A stretch of DNA of 64,000 nucleotides from CAZAKZ01 sp964485695 (GTDB lineage Bacteria > Planctomycetota > JAFGQW01). The position numbers and the translations under genes were made by a program. The stretch's first letter is position 1; each line of letters opens with the position of its first letter. The stretch is taken from assembly GCA_964485695.1 (NCBI GenBank), contig CAZAKZ010000004.1, positions 32,444 through 96,443 on the forward strand, in the 5' to 3' direction. The notes under the pieces are model-generated. The model was not told the origin of the DNA, did no database searches, and saw only the letters and a list, made by a program, of their open reading frames with translations. Positions 43,485 to 52,123 of the stretch are shown piece by piece.

Positions 43485-43630
43485 CCCACGCGGCATTTCT
43501 GGCNNNNNNNNNNNNNNNNNNNNNNNNNNNNNNNNNNNNNNNNNNNNNNNNNNNNNNNNNNNNNNNNNNNNNNNNNNNNNNNNNNNNNNNNNNNNNNNNN
43601 NNNCATTTCTGGCCAAAAAGAGGTTGTGGC
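43485..43630. repeat. 98-bp double-hairpin intergenic element E6 (GGCC core type), broken by the gap
   Basis: The left fragment 43485-43503 starts CCCACG and reaches TGGC exactly at offset 15. The right fragment 43604-43630 starts at the loop of the second mini-hairpin (CATTTCT-GGCCA) and ends TGTGGC. If the family geometry holds, 52 bases are missing rather than 100. It lies between the converging BI-1 and GT2 genes. Confidence 0.65.
43504..43603. other. Assembly gap (100 N)
   Basis: One hundred N, a default gap size. Both edges carry CATTTCTGGC, so the assembler probably stalled inside an inverted repeat. Confidence 0.95.
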
Positions 43631-43644
43631 GTCGACGCGACGGT

Positions 43645-44613
43645 TCAGCGCACCAGCACCTTGAGGAGCCCCCGCACCACGAACCGCATGTTGTGTCCGT
43701 AGGTGCCCGGGGGCACCTGGCGCAGCACCGTGAACTTCCACATCTGCCGGAGCGCCACGTAGAGGGCCACCGGCTTGGTGATGAGAACGCTCCACCATCC
43801 GAAGTGCTTCCGGTAGTAGGCCACCCGGTTCAGGTGCCACTCCACGGCAAAGGAGATGAACTTGCTGGTGGAGGCGCCGAAGTGGTGCAGGACCTCGGCG
43901 TCGGCCAGGAAGTGGACCGTGTAGCCCGCGTTCCAGATGCGCTTGCACAGGTCCACGTCGTTGAAGAAGAGCCAGAGCCGCTCGTCCATGGGGCCCACCT
44001 TCTGGATCACCTGGCGCGGCATGAGGGTGCAGGTGCCGGGGATCTGGTCCACCTGGCGCGAGGCGGCGTGGTCGAAGTCGCGCATGAAGTAGCGGTCCAG
44101 GTGCCGGCGGCCGAAGGGCAGCCGCGCCAGGAAGGTGTCGAACACCAGCGCCGTCAGGAGGGTGGGAAACCGCATGCAGCTCTTCTGGAGCGATCCGTCG
44201 GGATTCACCAGGCGGGCGGTGACCGCGCCGGCGCTCGGATGCGCCTCGAGGAACTGCACCAGGGCATCCAGTGCGCCCGGCCCCACCTCGGTGTCGGAGT
44301 TCAGGAGCAGGACGTAGCGGCCGCGGGCCTGGGTAAGCCCCACGTTGTTGCCGGCGGCGTAGCCCAGGTTCTCGGCGTTTCGCACCAGGCGCACGCCCGG
44401 AAACTCCGCCGCCACCCGGTCCGCGCTCCCGTCCTCGGAGGCGTTGTCCACCACCAGGATCTCGTGGTCCCGGCTGCACGGGTGCCTCTCCAGGGCCCGG
44501 AGGCACGCGGCCAGCAGGTCGGACGTGTTCCAGCTCAGGACGAGGATGCTGAGGTCCGGGGAAGCCGGATCCCCCGGGTGCAGCCAGTTGGTTTCAGCAG
44601 CGGTCTCAGACAA
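43645..44613 (-). CDS. GT2 family glycosyltransferase
   Basis: The start is taken as TTG 44613 (LSETAAETNWLHPG), which overlaps the stop of the upstream GNAT gene; an open frame reaching 44799 is a shadow of that gene. The 322-residue enzyme has LSILVLSWNTSDLL, VVDNASEDGSADRV, NAENLGYAAGNNVGL, the NSD metal motif in LLLNSDTEVG and LWLFFNDVDLCKRIWNAGY. It is the rhamnosyltransferase-like GT2 type. It is last of four genes read right to left with the Wzm-like permease. The rare start codon is an inference. Confidence 0.83.
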   Translation of the reverse strand: MSETAAETNWLHPGDPASPDLSILVLSWNTSDLLAACLRALERHPCSRDHEILVVDNASEDGSADRVAAEFPGVRLVRNAENLGYAAGNNVGLTQARGRYVLLLNSDTEVGPGALDALVQFLEAHPSAGAVTARLVNPDGSLQKSCMRFPTLLTALVFDTFLARLPFGRRHLDRYFMRDFDHAASRQVDQIPGTCTLMPRQVIQKVGPMDERLWLFFNDVDLCKRIWNAGYTVHFLADAEVLHHFGASTSKFISFAVEWHLNRVAYYRKHFGWWSVLITKPVALYVALRQMWKFTVLRQVPPGTYGHNMRFVVRGLLKVLVR

Positions 44614-45622
44614 GGTCGTAGTCGCCGAGGGTGTAGAACCACTTCTCCTGCAGGAGATCCAGGGGCACCCGGGGGGTGTAGGATCGCGCCACCTGGATGA
44701 ACGAACTCTCCCGGGGCTCGTAGCCCCAGGACCGGAGGGTCTCGAACTCGGGCGAATATTCCGGGAACAGGACCTGGAGGCCGGTGGCCTGGATCGCAAG
44801 CGCCTGGTTCTCCACCGCGGCCAGGAGGGCCCGGGCCGCGTCCCGGTCCTGAACCGGCACCACCCAGTCGCAGAGCACCGCGTCCCGGGTGCCGATGAAG
44901 TCGCCCCGGGCCACGGCCAGGCCGCGGGGGGCGCCGTCGCTGCCCCGGGCCAGGAGCAGGGCGTAGTCCACCTCCGGGCAGGCGGCGTAGCGCCAGTCCA
45001 GGTAGACGGCGTTGCGGACCAGGCTCACCTCCACCGCGGCCTCGTACGCGTTCCAGAGCACGTCGGCGTCCGGGCCGAACCGCTCCACCCGCTCCACCGT
45101 GACGTCCGCCGGAGCCGAGAGCGGTTTTTCACCGAAGTCCTCGGCCGGGCGGTAGAGGGTGACGATGTCGTGCATGAAGGAGTAGCCCAGGAGCCGGCGG
45201 CCGATGCGGAACGCCTGGGGGTTGGGCAGGCCGTACATGATGGCCTCCTCTTCCTCGTTCCCGTAGCGGTCCACGTAATCGTAGACCGTGGTGGCGAAGA
45301 GGCCGGGTTTCTTGAGGCCCTTGCGGTAGGTCGGATTCACCATGGAGTCGAGGATCTGGCAGAAGGTGAAGGTGTCGGACCCCACCTTGTACGGGGTGGG
45401 GATACCGGTGAACTGGCTCACCACCTTGCCCGATGCGGTCTTGCCGAGGTAGGCGTGCAGGCCGAAGGGGCAGTCCCGGAACTTCCAGTTCCAGTGCTCG
45501 AGGCTCCGGTCGATGCCGAACACCGTCTTGAAGCACTCCAGGATGGCGTCCTCGTCGCCCGGTTCGTACGGCCCGACCGTGATTGTTTCCTGGGGATTCT
45601 CTTCAGAACTCTCAGCAGTCAC
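44606..45622 (-). CDS. GNAT family N-acyltransferase
   Basis: The GTG at 45622 overlaps the upstream GT stop as GTGA; the product has 338 residues. The N-terminal half fits a GNAT_9-like domain: VGPYEPGDEDAILECFKTVFG, LDSMVNPTYRKGLKKPGLF in the acetyl-CoA-binding position, and GLPNPQAFRIGRRLLGY. The C-terminal half is a second GNAT-like lobe. Proteins like this sit in polysaccharide clusters and may acylate an amino sugar. The location between two GTs in the permease operon supports that, but the substrate is not known. Confidence 0.75.
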   Translation of the reverse strand: MTAESSEENPQETITVGPYEPGDEDAILECFKTVFGIDRSLEHWNWKFRDCPFGLHAYLGKTASGKVVSQFTGIPTPYKVGSDTFTFCQILDSMVNPTYRKGLKKPGLFATTVYDYVDRYGNEEEEAIMYGLPNPQAFRIGRRLLGYSFMHDIVTLYRPAEDFGEKPLSAPADVTVERVERFGPDADVLWNAYEAAVEVSLVRNAVYLDWRYAACPEVDYALLLARGSDGAPRGLAVARGDFIGTRDAVLCDWVVPVQDRDAARALLAAVENQALAIQATGLQVLFPEYSPEFETLRSWGYEPRESSFIQVARSYTPRVPLDLLQEKWFYTLGDYDLV

Positions 45623-46782
45623 AGCGCGTTCTCCACCTTTCCACCCGCCAAAGTGCTCTTCTTGAAACTCCAGCTACCCAGGGTCCTGAGGCTGGCGGCG
45701 TCCACCAGCCGGCAATAATATATCCCATCCCAGAGCTGATCCCACATCGATTCCGAGAGCTGCCACCTCCCGCCCTCCACCAGGGTGCCCGCGGCCAGGG
45801 AAAACAGGGGATTGCCCGCAATCTCGCCCAGGCACTTTCCTGCCCGGTCGCCGCCGTTAAACGCCGGCGCGGCCGTGATGTGGCCCAGGTCCTCGCAGGG
45901 GTGGAGATGAATGCCCCCGGGGTTGCGCTCGATGGCGCCGGCCACCCAGCGGTTCAGGCGCTTGAGCCAGTTCTCCCACCGGACCCCGAAGTGCTTCCGG
46001 TAATAATACGCCTCGGAGGTGCGGGCCTTGTCCATGGCGGCGTCGTAGTCCTGGAGCGCGCTCCGGCTGAAGTAGTGCACCACCTCGGCTGCGGGCACGT
46101 GGACCAGGTCGTAGCCGCCGGCCCGGACCCGGGTGAACCAGTCCGTGTCCTCGAAATAGAGGGGGAAGTCGGGATCGAAGAGGCCGAAGCGCTCCACCAT
46201 CGCCCGGCTCGTGAGGAAGGTGGCCCCGGACAGGAGGTGCACCGGCCCGGGAACGGTGAGGGTCCAGCGGCGGAGTGCCCGCCGCACGCGGATCTTGGCG
46301 TTCAGGCGACCGAGGAACCGGCTCATGTTGGCCAGGGCCAGGAGCGTGCGATACCAGGGCCGGGGCACGTCGTTGGGCGGATGCCACAGGGTCCGGTCGT
46401 CGTCCATCCAGGTGGTGGGGCCCACCGCCGCCGTGTCCGGCCGCCCCGACAGGACCCGCACCAGAGCGTCCAGAGCGCCGGGCAGCACCTTCACGTCGGG
46501 ATTGACAATGTAGAAGAACCGGCCCGAGGCCATGTTCGCCCCCAGGTTGTTGGCCGGCCCGTAGCCCAGGTTCTCGCCGGTGAACACCACCCGGATGTCC
46601 GGCCCCGAGAGGGTCTCCAGGCGCGTGCGATCCTCGGGCCGGGAGTCGTTGTCCAGGACGATGATCTCCAGGGTGCCGGGGCGGCCGTCCACCTCGAAGG
46701 CCTGGGCCCGGAGGCTCTCCACGCACTGGAGGCAGTAGTCCGCGCTGTTGTAGTTGACGATGAGAGCGGAGACGTCGGCCAT
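45619..46782 (-). CDS. GT2 family glycosyltransferase
   Basis: The protein has 387 residues. GT2 motifs are VSALIVNYNSADYCLQCV, VLDNDSRPEDRTRLE, GENLGYGPANNLGAN, NPD in YIVNPDVKVLPGA and LYFEDTDWFTRVRAGGYDL. The last 100 residues form an extra region without known motif. It starts three bases after the Wzm-like permease stop and overlaps the GNAT gene, so all four genes are one transcription unit. It likely builds the glycan that the permease exports. Confidence 0.87.
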   Translation of the reverse strand: MADVSALIVNYNSADYCLQCVESLRAQAFEVDGRPGTLEIIVLDNDSRPEDRTRLETLSGPDIRVVFTGENLGYGPANNLGANMASGRFFYIVNPDVKVLPGALDALVRVLSGRPDTAAVGPTTWMDDDRTLWHPPNDVPRPWYRTLLALANMSRFLGRLNAKIRVRRALRRWTLTVPGPVHLLSGATFLTSRAMVERFGLFDPDFPLYFEDTDWFTRVRAGGYDLVHVPAAEVVHYFSRSALQDYDAAMDKARTSEAYYYRKHFGVRWENWLKRLNRWVAGAIERNPGGIHLHPCEDLGHITAAPAFNGGDRAGKCLGEIAGNPLFSLAAGTLVEGGRWQLSESMWDQLWDGIYYCRLVDAASLRTLGSWSFKKSTLAGGKVENAL

Positions 46783-46785
46783 GGT

Positions 46786-47634
46786 CTATATCTCGTCAGC
46801 AAACTTGTGCTTGGCGGCCATGAAGAAGTTGTAGCCCAGATAGAGCGCGGCCAGGCCGATGGCGAGGTACGCGGCCAGGTAGGGAAGGAGGTCCTGGATC
46901 TTTCCCACGAGGGTTTCCCCCTTTTGGTAGGGGTAGAAACACCACCGGTACGCCGTTACCAGGTAGTACTGGGGATTGGCGTACATCAGGGCCGGCGCCA
47001 CCTCCTTGATGAATCGTTCCGGATAGAACAGAGGCGTCATGAGCATCCAGAGGATCATGAACGAGGTCATGAACTGCTGGATGTCCCGGATGAACACGTT
47101 GAGGGTGGCCAGGATGTAGCCCATGCCCAGGGTGAAGAAGAATTGCAGGGGAAAGAGGAGGAGGAAGATCGCCAGGCGCGGATCCGGGACGTAGCCGATG
47201 AGGAGCACGGCAGCCAGGATGAGAACGGCCAGGCCGAAGAGCTGGGTCAACAACGCATAGACCACCTGGTAGAGGGGAATGATCTCCGAGGGAAAGGCCA
47301 CCTTCTTGATCATGTTGGCGCTGTCCAGGATGCAGGTGGTGTTCCGGGTCAGGGCTTCGGCAAAGGAGACCCAGGGCACCATGCCGGCGAAGATGTAGAC
47401 AGCGAACAGGTAGGTGTCGTCGAATCCTGGCCTCCCGGCCTCGATGAGCTTGATCTTCATCAGCTGGGAAAAGATGAAGGTGTAGACTGTCACCAGGAAC
47501 ACCGGCTGGATGAGGTTCCACGTAAATCCCAGGTGTGAGCCCAGATACCGGCCCTTGAAGTCCCGGCGGACAAAGTTCCACACCAGTTCCCGGTGCGTGT
47601 ACGCCGTGCGAAACAATCCGATTGACAGCTTCAT
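46786..47634 (-). CDS. Polysaccharide ABC exporter permease (Wzm/TagG-like)
   Basis: The 282-residue membrane protein has six predicted helices and the ABC-2 polysaccharide-export signature: LVWNFVRRDFKGRYLGSHLGFTWNLIQPV at the N-terminus, then PLFYPERFIKEVAPALMYANPQYYLVTAYR. Such permeases move lipid-linked O-antigen or capsule glycans across the inner membrane with a Wzt-type ATPase. No Wzt gene lies in this window on either side; the ATPase at 13682 belongs to another permease. It is first in its operon. Confidence 0.9.
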   Translation of the reverse strand: MKLSIGLFRTAYTHRELVWNFVRRDFKGRYLGSHLGFTWNLIQPVFLVTVYTFIFSQLMKIKLIEAGRPGFDDTYLFAVYIFAGMVPWVSFAEALTRNTTCILDSANMIKKVAFPSEIIPLYQVVYALLTQLFGLAVLILAAVLLIGYVPDPRLAIFLLLFPLQFFFTLGMGYILATLNVFIRDIQQFMTSFMILWMLMTPLFYPERFIKEVAPALMYANPQYYLVTAYRWCFYPYQKGETLVGKIQDLLPYLAAYLAIGLAALYLGYNFFMAAKHKFADEI

Positions 47635-48049
47635 AACCCCTTGTTTTCAAAAGAGTAGAGGATTCTATCCTGCCGTCCGGAGGACGTCAACGGCCTCACG
47701 GATCTAACTTCAAGGTAGGTCCAAAACCCGGATTTCCCAGAGAACCCCGGAAACAAAAACCGAGGATATATACAGGGAAACATCGGCAACGCCGGTGAAA
47801 TTACGAGACTGGGCATCTGTAACTCCGGAAAGTACCCCCGACCCGGATCCGGCTGGATCCCGACGCCCGGGCGGCTGCGCCCGGATTTGGGGGGGAAGTT
47901 CTCCGGATTGTGTAGTACAAGGCTGCCAGAGGAGGTCCTGTCCTCGACGCCCGACACTTCGGGTGTATGATGAAAGTATCCCGGGACTTCTTCCTGAACA
48001 ACCGGGAAGAGCAGGAAACGAGCAGGATCCCCGACGATTGGAGGAGGTC
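47635..48049. other. 415-base divergent region, no gene seen
   Basis: It lies between the leftward permease operon and the rightward CMD-like gene and should contain both promoters. Short open frames exist but none has a ribosome site or family features. Short inverted repeats (GAGGA...TCCTC and CCCGA...TCGGG) lie near 47930-47965. GATATATAC near 47763 is the most AT-rich spot. Confidence 0.4.
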
Positions 48050-48598
48050 ATGGCGCGCATTGATCTGCCTGAAAAGGGGTGGGTACCGTCGCCCGTGTGG
48101 GAGGTCTACACCAGCGCGGAGAACCGCCTCGGGTACGTGCCCAACACCTTGAAAGCCACGTCCCACAGCCTGCGCTCCATGCGGGCCATCGACCAGCTGA
48201 CCCAGTCCCAGGAGGAGCAGGGCACCCTCGAACCGGAGCTGCGCATCCTCGCCTCCCTGGCCGTGGCCCACCGCAACACCAACGAATACGGTGTCCAGGA
48301 AGTGCTGAACCAGGCTCGCCGCTACTTTCTGCCCGAGGCCAAGTTGGGCGCCGTCCTCGGGAACAAGATCGAAGCCGGGGACCTGGACGAGAAGGAAGTG
48401 ACGGTGATCCGCTTTGCCCAGGCCATGACCGACCGGGCCGACGCCGGCGAGGAGGCCCTGGCCGAGATCCGGAAGTTCCTCACCGAGGAGAAGGTGGTGG
48501 AGCTGACCTTCATCGTGGCGGGGCGCACCTTTCTGGACCGGATCCAGTGCACCTTCGACGTGGACGTGGAGCCCGAGCTTTCCCGTGACGTGAACTGA
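48050..48598 (+). CDS. Carboxymuconolactone decarboxylase/AhpD-like fold protein lacking the CxxC site
   Basis: The ATG at 48050 follows GGAGGAGG, giving 182 residues. The all-helical sequence resembles AhpD/CMD proteins: WEVYTSAENRLGYVPNTLKATSHSLRSMRAID, then LRILASLAVAHRNTNEYGVQEVLNQARRYF. In active AhpD-like peroxidase partners a CxxC lies where this has NEYGVQEV, and the protein has only one cysteine. Peroxidase coupling is therefore unlikely. It may be a decarboxylase-like or non-catalytic member. Family assignment is moderate. Confidence 0.6.
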   Translation: MARIDLPEKGWVPSPVWEVYTSAENRLGYVPNTLKATSHSLRSMRAIDQLTQSQEEQGTLEPELRILASLAVAHRNTNEYGVQEVLNQARRYFLPEAKLGAVLGNKIEAGDLDEKEVTVIRFAQAMTDRADAGEEALAEIRKFLTEEKVVELTFIVAGRTFLDRIQCTFDVDVEPELSRDVN

Positions 48599-48640
48599 AC
48601 CGGGGCGCACCCCGTGCCCTCGACCTCCGGGTTGACCTCC

Positions 48641-51187
48641 ATGGCCAGAGCATTCTTGTATCTCGTCTTCCTCCTCTTTGCCCTGGCCTATGCCGTTCTC
48701 ACACCGCCCGGCCAGGCCCCCGACGAGATGCCGCACCTGCACTACGTCGACTTCCTTCTCCATGAGAGGCGCCTCCCCCACCGGTTCCGGGACGCCGTCT
48801 ACCAGGACCACCACCCCCCGCTCTACTACGCGGCCGGCGCCCTGGCCCTGAAGGCGGGCCAGGTCCTGGATCCACGCTTTTGCATCGACGTTCCCGGGCC
48901 CTGGGCCGTCCGCCTCGACCTGGCCCGGCCGGCCCTGGACCGGGAGGCGCTGGACCGGGGCAAGGCGCTGCTGCCCGAAGCCCTGCGGCCCGAACTGATG
49001 GCCAAGGCCAACCTGAAGCCCCGGCACTTCTCCATCACCGTGGGCCAGCTCCTCTGCGTGCGCCTGCTCTCGGTGCTCCTGGCCCTCGCCACCCTGGTGT
49101 GCGTGGACTGCACCGCCCGCCTCCTGCTCTCGGGTGCGGGCCGCGCCGCAATGACGGCCCTGGCGTTCACCGCGCTGCTGCCCCAGTTCCAGTTCATCGG
49201 CGGGGTGATCAACTGCGACATCATGGCCATCTTCACGGCCAACCTGCTCCTCTACGGCCTGGTCCGGAGCGGGGTCCGCGGCACCACCGCCCTGCCGCGC
49301 ACGTCCGCGCTCCTGGGCCTGGGCCTGGGGCTCTGCCTGCTCTCCAAGATGTCCGGCATCGCCATGGCAGTGCCCGTGGTGGCGGCCTACGCCTTGGCTG
49401 CCCGGGTCACGGGCGTGAAGCGGGCCGGAGCGACCCTGGCCCTGGCGCTCCTCGTGGCGGTGCTCGCGGGCGGATGGTGGTATGCCCTGAACTTCGCGCG
49501 CTACGACGATCCCTTCATGGTGGCCGCCCAGGCCGCCACCATGGGCGAGCAGATCCACCAGCCCCCCCTCAACAAGCACTACTTCGCCGCCTACCTCTTC
49601 TCCACGGTGCGCAGCTTCTTCGGTCAACTCGGCCCCTTCACCCTGCCCGTGCCGGACCGGGCCTTCTTCCTTTACACGGCCCTCCTCGGCCTCGCCCTCG
49701 TCGGCCTCGCCCTCCGGTTCAGGAAGCGGCCCGGAGTGGCGCTGCCCCCGGGCGGCCGGGGTGCGCTGTGGGTCCTGGGCGCGGGCTTTCTTGCCACCTG
49801 GGCCGTGGTGTTCGCGGGCAACCTCACCTTCTACAGCGCCCAGGGACGCTACCTCTATCCCGGCCTCGCGGCCGTGGCCGTGGCCCTGGCCCTGGGGCTC
49901 GAGGAATCCCTGCGGCCGGGCCGGTGGCTGCGCCTTGCCGCGGGCTTGGTGCTCCTGGCGATCCCCCTGGACGTGTTCTTCACGCGGTTCCTGCCGGAGT
50001 ATTACCCGCGCCGAGACCGGGTGGACCGTCCCCTGATCCTCCACTACGAGAACGCCGGCCACCCTCACCTCTCGCCGGCGCTCCGGGCCGGAACGCCCTT
50101 CCTGGCCCGGGGCGGTTTCGGAAGCAAGGCGAATCCGGCCGCCACCACGGCCCGGGGCGGGCGCGTGGCGTTTCGCTTCGAGAAGCTGCCCTTGGGCGAA
50201 CCGCTCCAGGTGCGCCTCCGGTTCGGTGAGTTCTTCGACGCCAAGGTGCCCTGGCGCCACCCGGTGCAGTCCGTACACCTGGGCGGCGCCCAGGTCGCCG
50301 GCGGCCTCATGGTCACCCCCCGGAACCGGGAGGGCGTGTATGCGGTGCCCGGATCGGCCGGCCTCACCGACGCCCTCGACGTGGCGGTGTGCCTGGTGCC
50401 CGAAACCGGCCCCCAGGCCACGGTGTCCGAGGTGTGGGTGGAGCAGTGCGCGGTGGTTCCCAGGGCCCTGGTGGTGCCGGCCGGCCGCCACCGCCGCGGC
50501 AGCCGCATCCGGGTGGAGGCCACGGTGGAGAACCGACACCCGGACGAGGCGGCCCGGATTCTCCTCGGGTTTGGGCTCGAGACCCGGAAAAAGGGCGGCA
50601 ATCCGACCTGGCTGGGGGAGCCCGCAGCCCTGACCCTGGAGGCCGGCAGCACGGTTTCGCACCAGGCGACCCTCACCCTGCCCCGGGACGCCCCGGCCGG
50701 GCCGGCCCGGATCCGGGCCTTCCTGGCCCCTGGCATGGGTTCCCCCTGGATTGACATAAACCCTTGTATTTCAACACCATCTGTAGGTATAATCGAGCCT
50801 GATCCCGGGGCCTTCGGCTGCTACGCGATCCGGAGCGCCCGGACGGCGGGGCCGCGCCTCGAATCGAGGCTCCCCCTGCCTGCCACGCCCCGGGGTCGAT
50901 ATGGGCTCCGGGTCCACGCGGCGCTGGGGCCCGGCTCGGCGGCCCTGGAGGCCGCGATCTTGACCCAGGGCCGGACATGCACCACGTGTCGGGCAGAGAG
51001 CGGCTCCCCGGAGGCCGGGGCCTGGAGCGAAATCGAATCGGATTTCCACTGGCCCGGAGGGCCGGGAGAGATCCGCCTGGATGGAACTGGAGACGTGCGC
51101 GTGGACCGCATCCGCCTGGTGCCGTTGTGGGTCCCGGGAGTCAATCTGAACCCTTTCCCCCATGAATCTTCGATCACCCTTGAATGA
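48641..51187 (+). CDS. DUF2142-like multi-pass membrane protein (GT-C-like)
   Basis: From ATG 48641 the protein has 848 residues; a GTG at 48614 is possible. The opening is one helix, then TPPGQAPDEMPHLHYVDFLLHE, the acidic PDE.PH motif expected in the first loop of GT-C/DUF2142 proteins, and HHPPLYYAAGALAL. Eight to ten helices follow to about residue 460, then a large soluble beta-rich C-terminal half. It probably uses a lipid-linked sugar donor outside the cytoplasm. It overlaps the next methyltransferase by 26 bases. The stretch near 50752-50800 is unusually AT-rich inside the gene. Confidence 0.72.
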   Translation: MARAFLYLVFLLFALAYAVLTPPGQAPDEMPHLHYVDFLLHERRLPHRFRDAVYQDHHPPLYYAAGALALKAGQVLDPRFCIDVPGPWAVRLDLARPALDREALDRGKALLPEALRPELMAKANLKPRHFSITVGQLLCVRLLSVLLALATLVCVDCTARLLLSGAGRAAMTALAFTALLPQFQFIGGVINCDIMAIFTANLLLYGLVRSGVRGTTALPRTSALLGLGLGLCLLSKMSGIAMAVPVVAAYALAARVTGVKRAGATLALALLVAVLAGGWWYALNFARYDDPFMVAAQAATMGEQIHQPPLNKHYFAAYLFSTVRSFFGQLGPFTLPVPDRAFFLYTALLGLALVGLALRFRKRPGVALPPGGRGALWVLGAGFLATWAVVFAGNLTFYSAQGRYLYPGLAAVAVALALGLEESLRPGRWLRLAAGLVLLAIPLDVFFTRFLPEYYPRRDRVDRPLILHYENAGHPHLSPALRAGTPFLARGGFGSKANPAATTARGGRVAFRFEKLPLGEPLQVRLRFGEFFDAKVPWRHPVQSVHLGGAQVAGGLMVTPRNREGVYAVPGSAGLTDALDVAVCLVPETGPQATVSEVWVEQCAVVPRALVVPAGRHRRGSRIRVEATVENRHPDEAARILLGFGLETRKKGGNPTWLGEPAALTLEAGSTVSHQATLTLPRDAPAGPARIRAFLAPGMGSPWIDINPCISTPSVGIIEPDPGAFGCYAIRSARTAGPRLESRLPLPATPRGRYGLRVHAALGPGSAALEAAILTQGRTCTTCRAESGSPEAGAWSEIESDFHWPGGPGEIRLDGTGDVRVDRIRLVPLWVPGVNLNPFPHESSITLE

Positions 51188-52121
51188 CCTGCCAGTGGCG
51201 GTTCACCCCTCCCACATGCGGGAAGTGGATTGCTACCTGTGCGCCTCGTCCCGGCGCCGGGTCCGGTTCAGCGAGGGGCCCTTCCGCCTGGTGGAGTGCA
51301 CGGACTGCGGCCTCGTCTACACCACGCCGCAACTCGATTCCGAGGAACTGAGCGCCCTCTACCAGGAGTCCTACTGGGAGAGCGCCCGGGCCTCGGACTA
51401 CGGCTACATGAACTACTTGCAGGACAGGGACCTCTATCTTCGCACCTTCCGGAAGCGCCTCGCCAGCATCCCACATCACCTGAGGAGCGGCCGTCTCCTC
51501 GACGTGGGCTGCGCCGCCGGGTTCTTCCTGGCCGTGGCCCGGGAGGCGGGCTTCGACGGCCACGGCATCGACGTGGCCGCGCCCATGGTGCGCTACGCCC
51601 GGGAAGACCTCGGCCTGGAAAACGTCCGGGAGGGCACCCTGGAGTCGGCAGGATATCCCGACGCCCACTTCGACGTCATCACCCTGTGGGACGTGGTCGA
51701 GCACCTGCCCGATCCCCTGGGGCTCCTCGAGGAGTCCCGGCGGGTGCTGAAGCCCGGCGGCCTCCTGGTGCTGGAGACCCAGAACGTGCACAGCCCCTTT
51801 GCCAGGATCATGGGCCGGCGGTGGCACCACTTCAAGATGCTGGAGCACCTCTACCACTTCGATCCCAGCACCTGCACCGCGCTCCTGGACCGGGCCGGTT
51901 TCGAGGTCCGGCAGTGGTCGCCCCGCCGGGCCGGCAAGTACGTATCCGTGGACTTCGTCATCGAGCGCACCGGGCGCCTCCACCGCCTGCTTCCTTTCCT
52001 GCTGGCTCCGTTCAAGGTCTTCAGAAACTCCGCCGTCTACGTGAATCCCTTCGACGAGATGATCTTCCTGGCCCGACCGAGGCCCGCGCCTGCCCCCGAA
52101 CCCCACCCGCACGTGAGTTGA
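51162..52121 (+). CDS. SAM-dependent methyltransferase with N-terminal zinc-ribbon
   Basis: The protein has 319 residues. An N-terminal CYLC...CTDCG pair (about 24-27 and 46-50) should bind zinc. The class I methyltransferase domain follows, with LLDVGCAAGFFLAVAREAG (SAM-binding glycine loop), GIDVAAPMV and ITLWDVVEHLPDP. The C-terminus resembles enzymes that methylate sugars in O-antigen clusters. Two bases separate its stop from the next methyltransferase, and it overlaps the DUF2142-like gene, so the three are coupled. It probably modifies the glycan made here. Confidence 0.87.
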   Translation: MNLRSPLNDLPVAVHPSHMREVDCYLCASSRRRVRFSEGPFRLVECTDCGLVYTTPQLDSEELSALYQESYWESARASDYGYMNYLQDRDLYLRTFRKRLASIPHHLRSGRLLDVGCAAGFFLAVAREAGFDGHGIDVAAPMVRYAREDLGLENVREGTLESAGYPDAHFDVITLWDVVEHLPDPLGLLEESRRVLKPGGLLVLETQNVHSPFARIMGRRWHHFKMLEHLYHFDPSTCTALLDRAGFEVRQWSPRRAGKYVSVDFVIERTGRLHRLLPFLLAPFKVFRNSAVYVNPFDEMIFLARPRPAPAPEPHPHVS

Positions 52122-52123
52122 CC

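Noticed and set aside
47801..50662. 953-codon antisense frame opposite the CMD-like and DUF2142-like genes
   Set aside because: Shadow frame of GC-rich coding DNA; no recognisable motif or start context.
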